From Actinomycetes bacterium (GTDB lineage Bacteria > Actinomycetota > Acidimicrobiia > Acidimicrobiales > RAAP-2): a DNA stretch of 49,565 nucleotides. Below the pieces are notes generated by a model. The model was not told the origin of the DNA, did not search any database, and saw only the letters and a list, made by a program, of their open reading frames with translations. Below, one piece after another: positions 29,545 to 37,992 of the stretch (positions within the stretch are counted from its first letter, which is position 1; every line of letters starts with the position of its first letter). The translations under genes were made by a program, and so were the position numbers. The stretch spans positions 1-49,565 of the forward strand of contig JAJZEN010000161.1 in the NCBI GenBank assembly GCA_021828545.1, in the 5' to 3' direction.

Positions 29545-30162
29545 TCAGTGCAATACGAAGCGGTAGCGCAGGAAGGGCTCACCGCTGCGACTCGTCATCG
29601 ATCCATCCGCCGTCCAACCCAGGGCGTCATAGAAGTGCCGAGCCGCGAGGTCCGGTGGTGTGACGAGTACCAACTCATCGTTCCCGTGGTCGCGGGCGGT
29701 CGTTACCGCGGCCTCGATGAGCAACCTTCCGATGCCGCCGCCCTGGCGCGACGGATCGACGAGTACGTGTGTCACTTCGCCCACCTTCGGCTGATCGGGC
29801 AGAGTTGTCGGCGTCGAACGCCGAATCCGCCGAGCGAGTAGTCGCGTGACGCCGCGCACGTATCGACCACCGCGGGTCACGACGAGATCTTTCGCGAGGC
29901 GGGGCCGAAGAGCGGCTGACTTAATCATCGCCGTCACGAGCGCCAATCCGTGATCGCGCACCATGGACCGCACGTGCGTCGCTGGATCAGTCGCACCCAA
30001 CAGCACGCCGACCAAGGCTCCCGCGTCATCGACCGCGGTGAACGACATCGAACCCGGGGCCGCAATCCACGCTCGGTAGTAGGTGCGCATGAAGGACGGA
30101 CCAAATCGCGAAAGGAACTCCATGTCCAACACGGTGAGGTGCAAAGCAACCGCTCCGTCCAC
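29545..30162 (-). CDS. GNAT family N-acetyltransferase
   Basis: Acetyltransferase of at least 205 residues. The acetyl-CoA binding loop is VTHVLVDPSRQGGGIGRLLIEAAV, and APDLAARHFYDALGWTAD-like sequence at the C-terminus is the motif B region typical of GNATs (the text reads PPDLAARHFYDALGW). The GTG at 30162 is the first canonical start, but homologous-looking sequence continues upstream as VRIREFTLDDVDGAVALH, the usual GNAT first strand and helix, starting at a GTA codon (30192). The start codon may therefore be lost or unusual; see findings. Tail-to-tail with the SGNH gene with one base between them. Confidence 0.75.
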   Translation of the reverse strand: MDGAVALHLTVLDMEFLSRFGPSFMRTYYRAWIAAPGSMSFTAVDDAGALVGVLLGATDPATHVRSMVRDHGLALVTAMIKSAALRPRLAKDLVVTRGGRYVRGVTRLLARRIRRSTPTTLPDQPKVGEVTHVLVDPSRQGGGIGRLLIEAAVTTARDHGNDELVLVTPPDLAARHFYDALGWTADGSMTSRSGEPFLRYRFVLH

Positions 30163-30192
30163 GTCGTCCAGAGTAAATTCTCGGATCCTTAC

Positions 30193-30618
30193 GATGAGGG
30201 GTATTCCGATCCGTGCAAGGTCGTCTCCTGACCGTGGAAGAGTGACCGAAGTATTCTACCCGTCGAATCCGCGAAATGAAGTTGCCACTCTCCCATCATT
30301 CGTTGCCGTCAAGATGTTCGTAGGGTTCGTCCGGGGCACCGGTCTCGCGCGCTCGCCGTGACGCGAGTGTGGTTGGGTGAGCCATCGAGGTGGGCGGTGG
30401 ATGACGACCACCTTGACGTGATGGACCGGGTAGGGGATCAGCGTGGATTTCCGTAGCGTCCGATATTGGTGCTCGCCAACTGAGGTGGCGACGCCTCAAG
30501 GCACCGTAAGGGCAAAACCGAAATTCTCAGCGAGGACGACTCTCGAGCCACCGAGAATAAAAGCGTCTTTATCAGGTAGAACTACGATATTGCGTCATCA
30601 TCCACTAAATTGGCGCTA
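30193..30618. other. gene-free stretch upstream of the alpha/beta hydrolase
   Basis: About 420 bases without a convincing reading frame or RNA signature. It is somewhat less GC-rich near its right end (AATAAAAGCGTCTTTATC), where the promoter of the hydrolase gene would be; TACGAT at about 30587 is a candidate -10. Confidence 0.4.
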
Positions 30619-31698
30619 ATGCCACCATCGCGCCACGGTCGGCGAGTCAACGTTCGCCGACGCCGGTTCGTCCTTGCCCTGGTGATGGTCGTCATCGTCC
30701 TCGTGGTCGCGGTGACGACCCGGAGCCGCGGCGGTGCGCCGACCACGACCACTTCATCGACGACTACGACCACTACGACCACGGTGACACCGACCACAAC
30801 GCCGCCGCGCGCACCGTTTGCGGTCGGTGCCGTCACCTTCGTCATCACCGAGCCCGCTACCGCCACCACGGGCGCACGCACGATTCCCGTCACCGTGCGG
30901 TACCCCGCCATCGGGACTCCCGGCACTGCCCGCAGTGGCCTCACCCCGTTGCGCAGCGCGGGGCCGTATCCCCTCGTCGTCTTCTCGCAGGGGTTCGATA
31001 TCGCGCCCGAAACGTACTCGGGGCTGCTGAATGCGTGGACTGCGGCCGGCTTCGTCGTGGCCGACCCGGCGTACCCCTATACATCACCCAATGCGCCCGG
31101 TGGGGTGATCCGCACCGATATTGTCCACCACCCTACCGACCTGAATTACCTAATCACCACCTTGATTTCTGACAATGCCCAAGCCGGTGACGCGCTAAAC
31201 GGACTCATCGACCCCAAGGAGATCGGCGTCGTCGGCCAATCCGATGGTGGCGACGTGAGCCTCGCCGTCGCCGCCAACACGTGCTGTCGCGACACCCGCA
31301 TCTCCGCGACGGTGCTCCTCTCGGGTGCTGAGTTGTCCTGGTTCCACGGCAGTTACTTCTCCGCGGGCTCAACACCACTCCTCGTGGTCCAGGGCACTAA
31401 CGATTTGACCATGAATCCCGTCGCGTGCAGCGTCACTCTCTACAATGAAGCTCCGTCGCCCAAGTACTACTTGGCCATGATTGGGCAGAACCATCTCAGT
31501 GCCTACGTGCCGCCCGGCCCGGCCCGCAATGTGGTCGCCGCGGTCTCCATCGACTTCCTCAACGCCTACCTGCGTCACGACCCCGCTGCTCTGGCGGCGA
31601 TACCGAGCGCGGGAACCCAACCGGGGCTCTCGACGATCACCGGCGCACCGAGTGTCGCTGCGGTCCCCGGAACCTGCCCTGGAGCTCCCACTGCCTAG
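30619..31698 (+). CDS. membrane-anchored alpha/beta hydrolase
   Basis: About 359 residues. A basic N-terminus (PPSRHGRRVNVRRRR) and one helix (FVLALVMVVIVLVVAVT) are followed by a Thr linker (TTTTSSTTTTTTTTVTPTTTPP), then a hydrolase domain similar to chlorophyllase/PAF-acetylhydrolase-type lipases: IPVTVRYPAIG, YPLVVFSQGFDIAPETYSGLLNAWTAAGFVVADPAYPY, nucleophile elbow IGVVGQSDGGDVSLAVA (G-x-S-x-G), acid LVVQGTNDLTMNP and His in MIGQNHLSAYVP. The full Ser-Asp-His triad is present, so it is probably an active extracytoplasmic esterase. Two Cys pairs (NTCCRDT) may form disulfides. Start ATG 30619; TTG 30610 is possible. Confidence 0.82.
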   Translation: MPPSRHGRRVNVRRRRFVLALVMVVIVLVVAVTTRSRGGAPTTTTSSTTTTTTTTVTPTTTPPRAPFAVGAVTFVITEPATATTGARTIPVTVRYPAIGTPGTARSGLTPLRSAGPYPLVVFSQGFDIAPETYSGLLNAWTAAGFVVADPAYPYTSPNAPGGVIRTDIVHHPTDLNYLITTLISDNAQAGDALNGLIDPKEIGVVGQSDGGDVSLAVAANTCCRDTRISATVLLSGAELSWFHGSYFSAGSTPLLVVQGTNDLTMNPVACSVTLYNEAPSPKYYLAMIGQNHLSAYVPPGPARNVVAAVSIDFLNAYLRHDPAALAAIPSAGTQPGLSTITGAPSVAAVPGTCPGAPTA

Positions 31699-31700
31699 GT

Positions 31701-31738
31701 GTCAACGAGCGTCTCGTACCCTCGCGACGCTCGTTGAC
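31701..31738 (+). terminator. candidate terminator hairpin after the alpha/beta hydrolase
   Basis: A perfect 13-base inverted repeat, GTCAACGAGCGTC ... GACGCTCGTTGAC, with a 12-base loop, begins three bases after the stop codon. No T-tract follows, as is common for actinobacterial terminators. Position and stem strength support a role in transcription stop or mRNA stability. Confidence 0.6.
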
Positions 31739-31929
31739 GGCCGCGACGTCGGCACACGCCAGGCCGAACGGCCATTGGACCCGAGTCGCCACACCTCACA
31801 CTCGATTCGACGTCATCGTTCTGTACCCCACGCCGTCGACACGTCACGACCGACAGTCGAGTTCGCGACGGCGAGAATCGAAAACCTACCTCACCGCTCC
31901 TTGAACCGCCGATGGTTCATCGGTGCGGG

Positions 31930-32691
31930 TTACTTGGTTTCTGGCTTCACACCCTTGACCACGTTGGCCTCGGCCACGACATTCTGACTAGTCACCTCGA
32001 CAAAACCCGCGGCTCGATACAGTTGCATCCACGCGTCGGGGGTGATCGGGCGCTCACGCAACCGAAAAATGTAGCGACCCGCATTCTTGAGAATCCGCCA
32101 GTAGCCAGGAATACCCTTCTTCGCCATGACCTTGATCTTGCTGGCGATGACTTGGCGATCTTCGGTGGTCGCGCCGCGGCCGAGCATCATGTCAGAATTT
32201 ATGAGTACCCCGCCAGGACGTAGCCAACCGAAGGCGGCATTCACGACCTTGGCCTTGTCGGCATCGAGGAGGTGGTGCAGCGCGTAGTTACTGATCACCA
32301 GGTCGACCGATGTCGGGTCGATGGTTAAGTGCTCAATTGGTGACACGATCCCCGAGACGTGCTCGAGCCCCTCACTCTGGGCCTGGGCGACCATTCGGTC
32401 GACCATGGCGGCACTCACGTCGACGCCGATAACCCGCGCGCCGCGTCGAGCGAGTTCCAGCGCTAAGCGGCCGCCGCCGCAGCCGAGGTCGACACAGACC
32501 ATTCCCTCGTGCACCCCGGACGCTTCAATGGCCTGGGCCGCGACCTTGGTCATCCCCGCGTCGTTGTGGCGGTCCCACGTGTCAGCCCGACGAGTCCAGG
32601 TACGTCGCTGCGTCGCGATAGACATCTTTGTCGTCTGCTTCTTGCCCCAGGATGCGTTCGAGGGCTGAGACCCTCCGGACAGGTTTGACAT
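31930..32691 (-). CDS. class I SAM-dependent methyltransferase
   Basis: Methyltransferase of 253 residues. Motif I VCVDLGCGGGRLALELARRGARVIGVDVSAAMVDRM, motif II VDLVISNYALHHLLDAD and motif III FGWLRPGGVLINSDMMLG form a complete Methyltransf_25-type SAM site. The last third (MAKKGIPGYWRILKNAGRYIFRLRERPITPDAWMQLYRAAGFVEV) resembles UbiE-like small-molecule methyltransferases. The start is uncertain: ATG 32691 gives 22 extra residues of low complexity, ATG 32625 begins MSIATQRRTWTRRADTWDRH, which looks more like the family's opening. The substrate is unknown. Confidence 0.8.
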   Translation of the reverse strand: MSNLSGGSQPSNASWGKKQTTKMSIATQRRTWTRRADTWDRHNDAGMTKVAAQAIEASGVHEGMVCVDLGCGGGRLALELARRGARVIGVDVSAAMVDRMVAQAQSEGLEHVSGIVSPIEHLTIDPTSVDLVISNYALHHLLDADKAKVVNAAFGWLRPGGVLINSDMMLGRGATTEDRQVIASKIKVMAKKGIPGYWRILKNAGRYIFRLRERPITPDAWMQLYRAAGFVEVTSQNVVAEANVVKGVKPETK

Positions 32692-33176
32692 AATTCACTC
32701 TTTCGATTACTGCGACGAGATCATCGCGATCACCATCGATCCAGAGTGGTGTCGCACGCGCTGAATCCCGATTTTCAACGTCGTTGTGACGTCGAGACCG
32801 CATGAAAATTCTACTCATCACGTCGACGCGCAAATCTCGGCGTTCGTAAGAATGTCGGTAAGAATATTGAGCGAGTCACCAGACCCACGTCGCAGCCACC
32901 GTCGCGAAGGGTACTCGCGACCCACAACGGTGGCCGTCACCCGAGCGGCGACTGTGCGAGCGTGACGCCTCGCGCCGTCCGTCACGTCCAACGGACCCGG
33001 GTAGGTAGGTGCCAGTGGCGCGCGTCCGCGCTGCTCCCTTCGACGAGCGTCGTTGGACCCCGCATTGATATTCCCTCGCGCGCCTCCGACGCCGTTGATA
33101 ATCCGGGGACCCGAGGTCTGGCGCAGACTCTCTATTCGGGAATATTCTGAACAAATACTTAGAAAAGAAGTGAGAG
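32692..33176. other. divergent promoter region, no gene seen
   Basis: About 485 bases between the minus-strand methyltransferase and the plus-strand ATPase. Overlapping ORFs (32582-32833, 32876-33286, 32818-33198, all minus) have no domain and appear to be shadows. TATTCT at 33143-33148, about 28 bases before the ATPase start, is a possible -10. GTAAGAAT occurs twice at 32846-32866, an imperfect direct repeat with no known meaning. Confidence 0.4.
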
Positions 33177-34352
33177 TTGAATAAGCGCGACAACCCATAC
33201 ACGCCGGGAGCCGGTCGAAAGCCCCGAACCCTGGCTGGCCGCGACCCGGATGTGGAACAGTTCCAGACCCTGGTCGAACGGCTCAATTCGGGTTCGTACG
33301 AACGAAGTCTGATCTACACGGGACTTCGCGGGGTCGGGAAAACGGTACTACTCATGGAACTCGACGTACTGGCCAGTGAGGCGAGTTGGGCCACCACCGA
33401 CGTCCAAGAAGTGGGTTCCCCGGCGGACTTTCGCGTGACGTTCGCCCGAATGGCGATACGGCTTCTCACCAACATGAGTGCGCGTCACCGGGCCCGCGAA
33501 CGGATCGAGCGCGCGTTGGCGGTGACGAAGGCATTCAGCCTTGCGGGTCCGGGAGCGGTGGAGCTCAGAATCGACGGAGAGACGGCCACCGGCGTCGCCG
33601 ATTCCGGCAATTCCGAACACGACTTGACCGACCTCCTCGAAGTTTTGGGCGAGGTTGCCGCGGCGAACAACATGGGGGCACTCTTTCTCATCGACGAGAT
33701 GCAAAACTTCGACGGCGGGTCTCTAGCCGCGATCTGCATCGCCTTTCAGGCAGTCAGTCGACGCTCGCTGCCGGTCGCACTCGTCGGGGCCGGTCTACCC
33801 GATTTACGCGTCCGGCTTCTGACCGCCAAACCCTACGCCGACCGACTCTTCTCGTATCGCGAACTCGGACGCCTCTCGCCAGTCGACGCACGTTCCGCCT
33901 TGGTGGTACCCGCAGCAGTCTTCGGGGTCGACTTCGAGGCTCGAGTGGTCGAACAAGTGATTGCCGAGGCCGCCGGGTATCCTTACTTTCTCCAAGAATA
34001 CGGTCTGGAACTATGGAATTACGCCGAGGAGTCGCCCATCAGTGAGGGTGACCTACGCGCGATTAGGGGCGTCGTTCGTGACAGTCTGGCGAGCAGTTTC
34101 TTCGGGACCCGATTCAATTTGGCGACGGACGCTGAGCAAGGGGTCCTCTCGGCCATGGCCTCCCTCGGGACGGGACCGTATCGGATTGGCGAGGTCGCCA
34201 CGGCCTTTGGCGCGAAGGACCAGAGGGCCATCTCGTCTTACCGCGAGTCGCTCATAGAAAAAGATCTCATCTGGAGCCCACGACGCGGACTCGTCGAATT
34301 CACCGTTCCCCTCTTCGACGACTACTTGCGCGAACATCGCCCGGTGCAGTGA
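33177..34352 (+). CDS. ORC/AAA-type ATP-binding protein
   Basis: ATPase of 391 residues. The opening DNPYTPGAGRKPRTLAGRDPDVEQF is the entry motif of an actinobacterial family of ATP-binding proteins annotated only as AAA/ATP-binding. Walker A is YTGLRGVGKTVLL (Lys 55), Walker B is GALFLIDEMQ (Asp 173, Glu 174), and LPVALVGAGLPDLRVRL is a sensor-1-like strand. A winged-helix-type C-terminus (about 310-385, GVLSAMASLGTGPYRIGEVATAFGAKDQRAISSYRESLIEKDLI) resembles ORC1/Cdc6 DNA-binding domains. The role is not known; it may act on DNA. TTG start at 33177 with a weak GAAGTGAG site; the first residues match the family opening, which supports it. Confidence 0.8.
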   Translation: MNKRDNPYTPGAGRKPRTLAGRDPDVEQFQTLVERLNSGSYERSLIYTGLRGVGKTVLLMELDVLASEASWATTDVQEVGSPADFRVTFARMAIRLLTNMSARHRARERIERALAVTKAFSLAGPGAVELRIDGETATGVADSGNSEHDLTDLLEVLGEVAAANNMGALFLIDEMQNFDGGSLAAICIAFQAVSRRSLPVALVGAGLPDLRVRLLTAKPYADRLFSYRELGRLSPVDARSALVVPAAVFGVDFEARVVEQVIAEAAGYPYFLQEYGLELWNYAEESPISEGDLRAIRGVVRDSLASSFFGTRFNLATDAEQGVLSAMASLGTGPYRIGEVATAFGAKDQRAISSYRESLIEKDLIWSPRRGLVEFTVPLFDDYLREHRPVQ

Positions 34353-34414
34353 GGTATCACCTCGGTAATTCCTTGTCGAGTCGTGGTTGAAAGCCAGCCA
34401 CGGTTAGTGAATGA

Positions 34415-34590
34415 CCCCACGGCCCCCAATTGCTAATCCCCCCGACGCAGATGTCTGCAATGCCTGCGCCGGTTGTCTCGCGATCACGCGAGATTCCTCG
34501 CTCGACGTCACCGAACTCGACGTCCGGGGACTCATTCGCGCACTGGTCGAGGGCAATACGCTTGGCGTGTCGATGAGAGCGAGCGAGCGA
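34415..34590 (+). pseudogene. decayed dnaX fragment
   Basis: The plus strand carries TGTCTGCAATGCCTGCGCCGG ... ATCACGCGAGATTCCTCGCTCGACGTCACCGAACTCGACG, nearly identical to the intact dnaX (ATCACGCGAGGTTCCTCGCTCGACGTCACCGAACTAGACG). Translated, NPPDADVCNACAGCLAITRDSSLDVTELD matches DnaX residues about 77-105 (NPLDGDACNVCASCVAITRGSSLDVTELD), and the next residues VRGLIRALVEGNTLGVS match 248-264 (FEGLFRALIDNDALGAIS), so about 140 codons are missing. Upstream, GGCCCCCAATTGCTAATCCC matches GGCCCTCAATTGCGAGAATCCC with two bases deleted, a frameshift. No start or full domain remains. It lies between the ATPase and the ABC transporter genes. Confidence 0.8.
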
Positions 34591-34629
34591 GATCACGACC
34601 GCCGGCCCCGGCGTCGCGCTCGCGAGGAA

Positions 34630-34635
34630 TAGTCT
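34630..34635 (+). promoter_or_regulatory. candidate -10 box (TAGTCT) for the ABC transporter operon
   Basis: TAGTCT ends six bases before the ATG of the ATPase gene, so the operon mRNA may be leaderless. A GAGGAAT lies just upstream, but 12 or more bases away, at the limit for a ribosome binding site. No -35 is evident. The box falls in the tail of the dnaX fragment. Confidence 0.35.
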
Positions 34636-34641
34636 GAGCGC

Positions 34642-35538
34642 ATGGCGCGCGAACTCCAGGTCGAGGCACTCACTCGTCGTTACGGAATGTTGACCGCGCT
34701 GGACGATCTCTCCTTCAGCGCGAACGCGGGCGAGGTCATCGGTTTCCTCGGACCCAACGGCGCCGGTAAGACCACCACCATGAGGGTCGTCTTTGGACTG
34801 ACCAGCCTCGAGAGTGGTCTGGTTCGATGGCGCGGGAATCCCGTCGGCGCACCCGAGCGCCGCCGATTCGGGTACATGCCCGAGGAGCGCGGCCTGTATC
34901 CCGGTATGCGTATTGGCGATCAACTCGTGTACATGGGACGACTACACGGCATGAGCCGGTTCGATGCTCATCGAGCCACGAGGAAGTGGCTCGAACGGCT
35001 GGGCCTCGTCGACCGAATGGGCGACAAGGTCGAGGCCCTCTCGCACGGTAATCAGCAGCGCGTGCAACTCGCCGCGGCGGTCATGCACGAACCCGAACTT
35101 CTCTTCCTGGACGAGCCATTGGCGGGCCTCGATCCGACGGGCATTGATGACATCAGCGAGATTCTCATCGAACGTGCGAGGGCCGGCTGCTGCGTCATCT
35201 TCTCCAGTCACCAACTCGACCAGGTCGAGGACCTGTGCGAGTCGGTCATCATCATCGACCACGGCCGACTGGTGGTCGCCGGTCACGTCGATGACTTGGC
35301 GACCAGTGGTGCGCGACGCCTGGTCGTCCGCGTCGAGGCAGACCGGTCGGGTGACTGGGCTCGGGACGTGAAGGGGGTGACCGTGTCCGAAGTCACCGGG
35401 GGCGCGGTCCGACTCATCCTGGACGAGGAGACGGACACCGACGACGTCCTCCAAGCGGCGCGTCGAGCCGGTCGCGTCACAGAATTCGTGATGCGCCGGC
35501 GGCGAATGTCCGAAGTCTTTCGCGAGGCCCTGCAATGA
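34642..35538 (+). CDS. ABC transporter ATP-binding protein, NatA-like
   Basis: ATPase of 298 residues. Walker A IGFLGPNGAGKTTTMRV, Q-loop region YMPEERGLYPGMRIGDQLVYMGRLHGM, ABC signature LSHGNQQRVQLAAAVMHEPELLFLDEPLAGLDPTG (the signature-Walker B run) and the H-loop IFSSHQLDQ are all present. The C-terminal third (from about 220) is the extra domain of the DrrA/NatA group. It is coupled to the permease by a 4-base overlap. The pair should export a small molecule, ion or lipid; the Na+/drug exporter annotation comes from family resemblance only. Confidence 0.92.
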   Translation: MARELQVEALTRRYGMLTALDDLSFSANAGEVIGFLGPNGAGKTTTMRVVFGLTSLESGLVRWRGNPVGAPERRRFGYMPEERGLYPGMRIGDQLVYMGRLHGMSRFDAHRATRKWLERLGLVDRMGDKVEALSHGNQQRVQLAAAVMHEPELLFLDEPLAGLDPTGIDDISEILIERARAGCCVIFSSHQLDQVEDLCESVIIIDHGRLVVAGHVDDLATSGARRLVVRVEADRSGDWARDVKGVTVSEVTGGAVRLILDEETDTDDVLQAARRAGRVTEFVMRRRRMSEVFREALQ

Positions 35539-36842
35539 GGACGGCGCGGTACGTGATCATCGTCGCGGTGATACTCGTCGTCACCGGACTCCGACTCTGG
35601 CGCCGACGTCGTCGGCGTCGAACACCAAAATCGGAACGTCCCATTCGCCTCCCTCGACGCGAATGGGCAACTGGTGACGTCGCTCTCGTCATGGGTCGGG
35701 AGTTACGCGAGAGGATTCGCGGTCGCTTCTACCTCGTCGGCACCGTGATCATCTTGATCGTGGTCGGTGCCGCCATCGTGATCCCCGTGGTGCGCTCGTC
35801 CAAAACGGCGTCCGAGACGGTCGGCGTCGTCGGGACCCTCCCCGCCGCGACCCGAACGTGGCTCGTCGCCGCGGCGCACGACGACGGCGCGACGGCACGA
35901 TTCGTCACGTTCCCAACGAAAGCACGGGCGACGGCCAGTCTGCGAACCGGGCACATCGCCTTCGCCATCGTGCACGGTGGCGAGATCGTGGTGGAGGACT
36001 CCTTCTCCCCCACCGACAACTCGACGATCGCGCAACTGGTGCGCGCGGTCGCGACGCGTCTTGGCGACCAACGCGCCCTGGCCGCCGCCGGCTTGAGCAC
36101 CCAGCAGGCCTCCATTCTGGGCCACGCCCAGCCCCTGACGGTCTACGCGCTACACCACGGCACCACCAAACGCATCTACGCCACCTCACTCATTGGCGTG
36201 ATCCTGATCTTCATCATGCTCTCGCAGTACAACACCTGGTTGCTGGTGGGGGTGATGGAAGAGAAGGCGAGCCGGGTCGTAGAAGTGCTCTTAGCCGCGG
36301 TGCGTCCGGTCAAACTTCTGTCTGGCAAGGTGCTCGGCATCGGACTGGCCGCGATGCTCCAGGCGTCGGTGGTCGTGACCTTCGCCCTGGTACTCTCCCA
36401 GGCGATCGGATCCAACCTCCTGCGTGGCGCCGGACCCCAGGAAATCTTCGTCACGTTGGGGTGGCTCGTTCTCGGCTACTCGCTGTACTGCTGGCTCTAC
36501 GCTGCGGCCGGGTCGATGGCCGAACGCCAGGACCAGGTACAAAGTCTGGCCCTCCCCCTCAGTTTGCCCATGATCGTCGGCTACGTCGTGTCACTCACCG
36601 CGGCGAGTGCCGCCACGCCGAGCCTCGTACTAAGGATCTTCGCCTACGTCCCCTTCACCGCGCCCTTCGCGATGCCGGTACTCGTCGGCTTCGGAGTCGT
36701 CACCTGGTGGCAATTCGCGACCTCCGTCGTCCTAACCTTGGCGTGCACCCTCGCGGTCGCCCGTGTCGCTACCGGTATCTATCGCCGCGCCATCCTGCGC
36801 ACGGGTTCGCGCGTGCGACTACGTGACGTGAACACATCCTGA
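35535..36842 (+). CDS. ABC-2 family permease, NatB-like
   Basis: Membrane protein of 435 residues. A first helix (TARYVIIVAVILVVTGLRLW) and a second at the ABC-2 start (LVGTVIILIVVGAAIVIPVV) frame an extracellular domain of about 130 residues (90-215), followed by about five more helices: LIGVILIFIMLSQYNTWLLVGVMEEKASRVVEVLLAAVRPVKLLSGKVLGIGLAAMLQ is the conserved ABC-2 block, including the EEK-x-R-x2-EVLL motif. It forms the membrane part of the exporter with the preceding ATPase. The N-terminal basic segment (RRRRRRTPKSERPIRLPRREW) is unusual and could be a misplaced start; the first 50 residues may not be made. Confidence 0.9.
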   Translation: MRTARYVIIVAVILVVTGLRLWRRRRRRRTPKSERPIRLPRREWATGDVALVMGRELRERIRGRFYLVGTVIILIVVGAAIVIPVVRSSKTASETVGVVGTLPAATRTWLVAAAHDDGATARFVTFPTKARATASLRTGHIAFAIVHGGEIVVEDSFSPTDNSTIAQLVRAVATRLGDQRALAAAGLSTQQASILGHAQPLTVYALHHGTTKRIYATSLIGVILIFIMLSQYNTWLLVGVMEEKASRVVEVLLAAVRPVKLLSGKVLGIGLAAMLQASVVVTFALVLSQAIGSNLLRGAGPQEIFVTLGWLVLGYSLYCWLYAAAGSMAERQDQVQSLALPLSLPMIVGYVVSLTAASAATPSLVLRIFAYVPFTAPFAMPVLVGFGVVTWWQFATSVVLTLACTLAVARVATGIYRRAILRTGSRVRLRDVNTS

Positions 36843-36909
36843 CCGCACCATTCGTGACGGCGATTCTCCCCTGCCCCTTCGACATCAGGGGCCTGCTCAC
36901 CGCCCGACG

Positions 36910-37839
36910 TCACGGGGTCACTAGGTCCGACGGAGCTCGAGGTCGTGGACCTACGCCGCCCCTCGAACCCTCAAGTACCGCATCCACTTCGGCACCCATC
37001 AAAATTGCGAGTCCCGAGAGGTACAGCCAGAAGATGAGGATGGCCACCCCGGCGAACGCGCCGTAGGTCGCGCCAAAGGAACCGAAGACCGAAGTGTACA
37101 GAGAGAAACCCAGTGACACCAGGGCCCAGACCGCGGTGGCGCACACCGTGCCGGCGGTGGACCAACGCCAACGGGGACGCGAATGGTTCGGCGCGAAATA
37201 GTAGAGCGTCGAGAGCAGAAGGTTCACCAGCGCCAGCGCCATCACCCAGCGCGCCGTGTCCCACGCCGCCGAGAAGGCGATCCCGTGCAACGGAACCACG
37301 TGTTGCACGAGTCGCCCGAGTGAGGATCCGAAGACCGCCAGAGCCGACGCCGCTCCGCCGAGGACGATCGCACTGGCCAGTAGAGGCAGGGCGACGAGGC
37401 GCTTGGTCACGAAGGACCGGTCGGTCGGCAAGCCAAAAGCGATATCGAGCCCCTCCTCCACGACCACCATCCCCGACGTCGAGCTCCACAGGGCAACCAC
37501 GCTCGCGAGTACCGTTGTCGTCACGCTGGCGCCCGTGTGGAGTTCGGCGTGGGTGATGGATCGATTGAGGACCGCGGCCGCGCCCGACGGCAGGGCAGTC
37601 GTGACTCCGTGAATGAGATTCGTCGTCAGCCGATGAGGAATCGTGACCAGTGACGCGATACCCAGCAGCGCGATGATGAGCGGAAATATCGAGAGGAACC
37701 AACGGTAGGCGAATGCCCCGGCCGCCACGTTGACCCGGTGGCGTTTCATATGAACGTACGACAACTTCAGAATGACCACCCAGCGTGAGAGTTCTCGTTT
37801 CGTCAACGGTCCCACCTGCGCCGCGCCTCCCTCACCCAT
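36910..37839 (-). CDS. YihY/BrkB family inner membrane protein
   Basis: About 309 residues with six hydrophobic segments. The family's opening, VNVAAGAFAYRWFLSIFPLIIALLGIASLV, and later DTARWVMALALVNLLLSTLYYFAPNHSRPRWRWSTAGTVCATAVWALVSLGFSLYTSVFGSFGATYGAFAGVAILIFWLYLSGLAILMGAEVDA are characteristic (the YxxAPN and GAEVxA motifs). Once called RNase BN; the function in envelope biology is not settled. Start ATG 37839. No partner genes are seen; it lies tail-to-tail with the ABC permease gene. Confidence 0.9.
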   Translation of the reverse strand: MGEGGAAQVGPLTKRELSRWVVILKLSYVHMKRHRVNVAAGAFAYRWFLSIFPLIIALLGIASLVTIPHRLTTNLIHGVTTALPSGAAAVLNRSITHAELHTGASVTTTVLASVVALWSSTSGMVVVEEGLDIAFGLPTDRSFVTKRLVALPLLASAIVLGGAASALAVFGSSLGRLVQHVVPLHGIAFSAAWDTARWVMALALVNLLLSTLYYFAPNHSRPRWRWSTAGTVCATAVWALVSLGFSLYTSVFGSFGATYGAFAGVAILIFWLYLSGLAILMGAEVDAVLEGSRGGVGPRPRAPSDLVTP

Positions 37840-37992
37840 GTTCGCGGCCCCGTCGGACGGTGAGGGTCCTCAAAGGTACGTCACTCATCGTCGACGCTCC
37901 GTCGAGCCGCGGGTCGGCGTCGCGACCGATGGCGGCGAACGACATCGTCACCGCGGCGCACCGTGTGGGGGACGACGAGCCACGGCTCGAGG

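Noticed and set aside
34357-34923. 188-aa minus-strand ORF over the dnaX fragment and ABC gene
   Set aside because: Its sequence is antisense to the fragment and the ABC ATPase; no domain.
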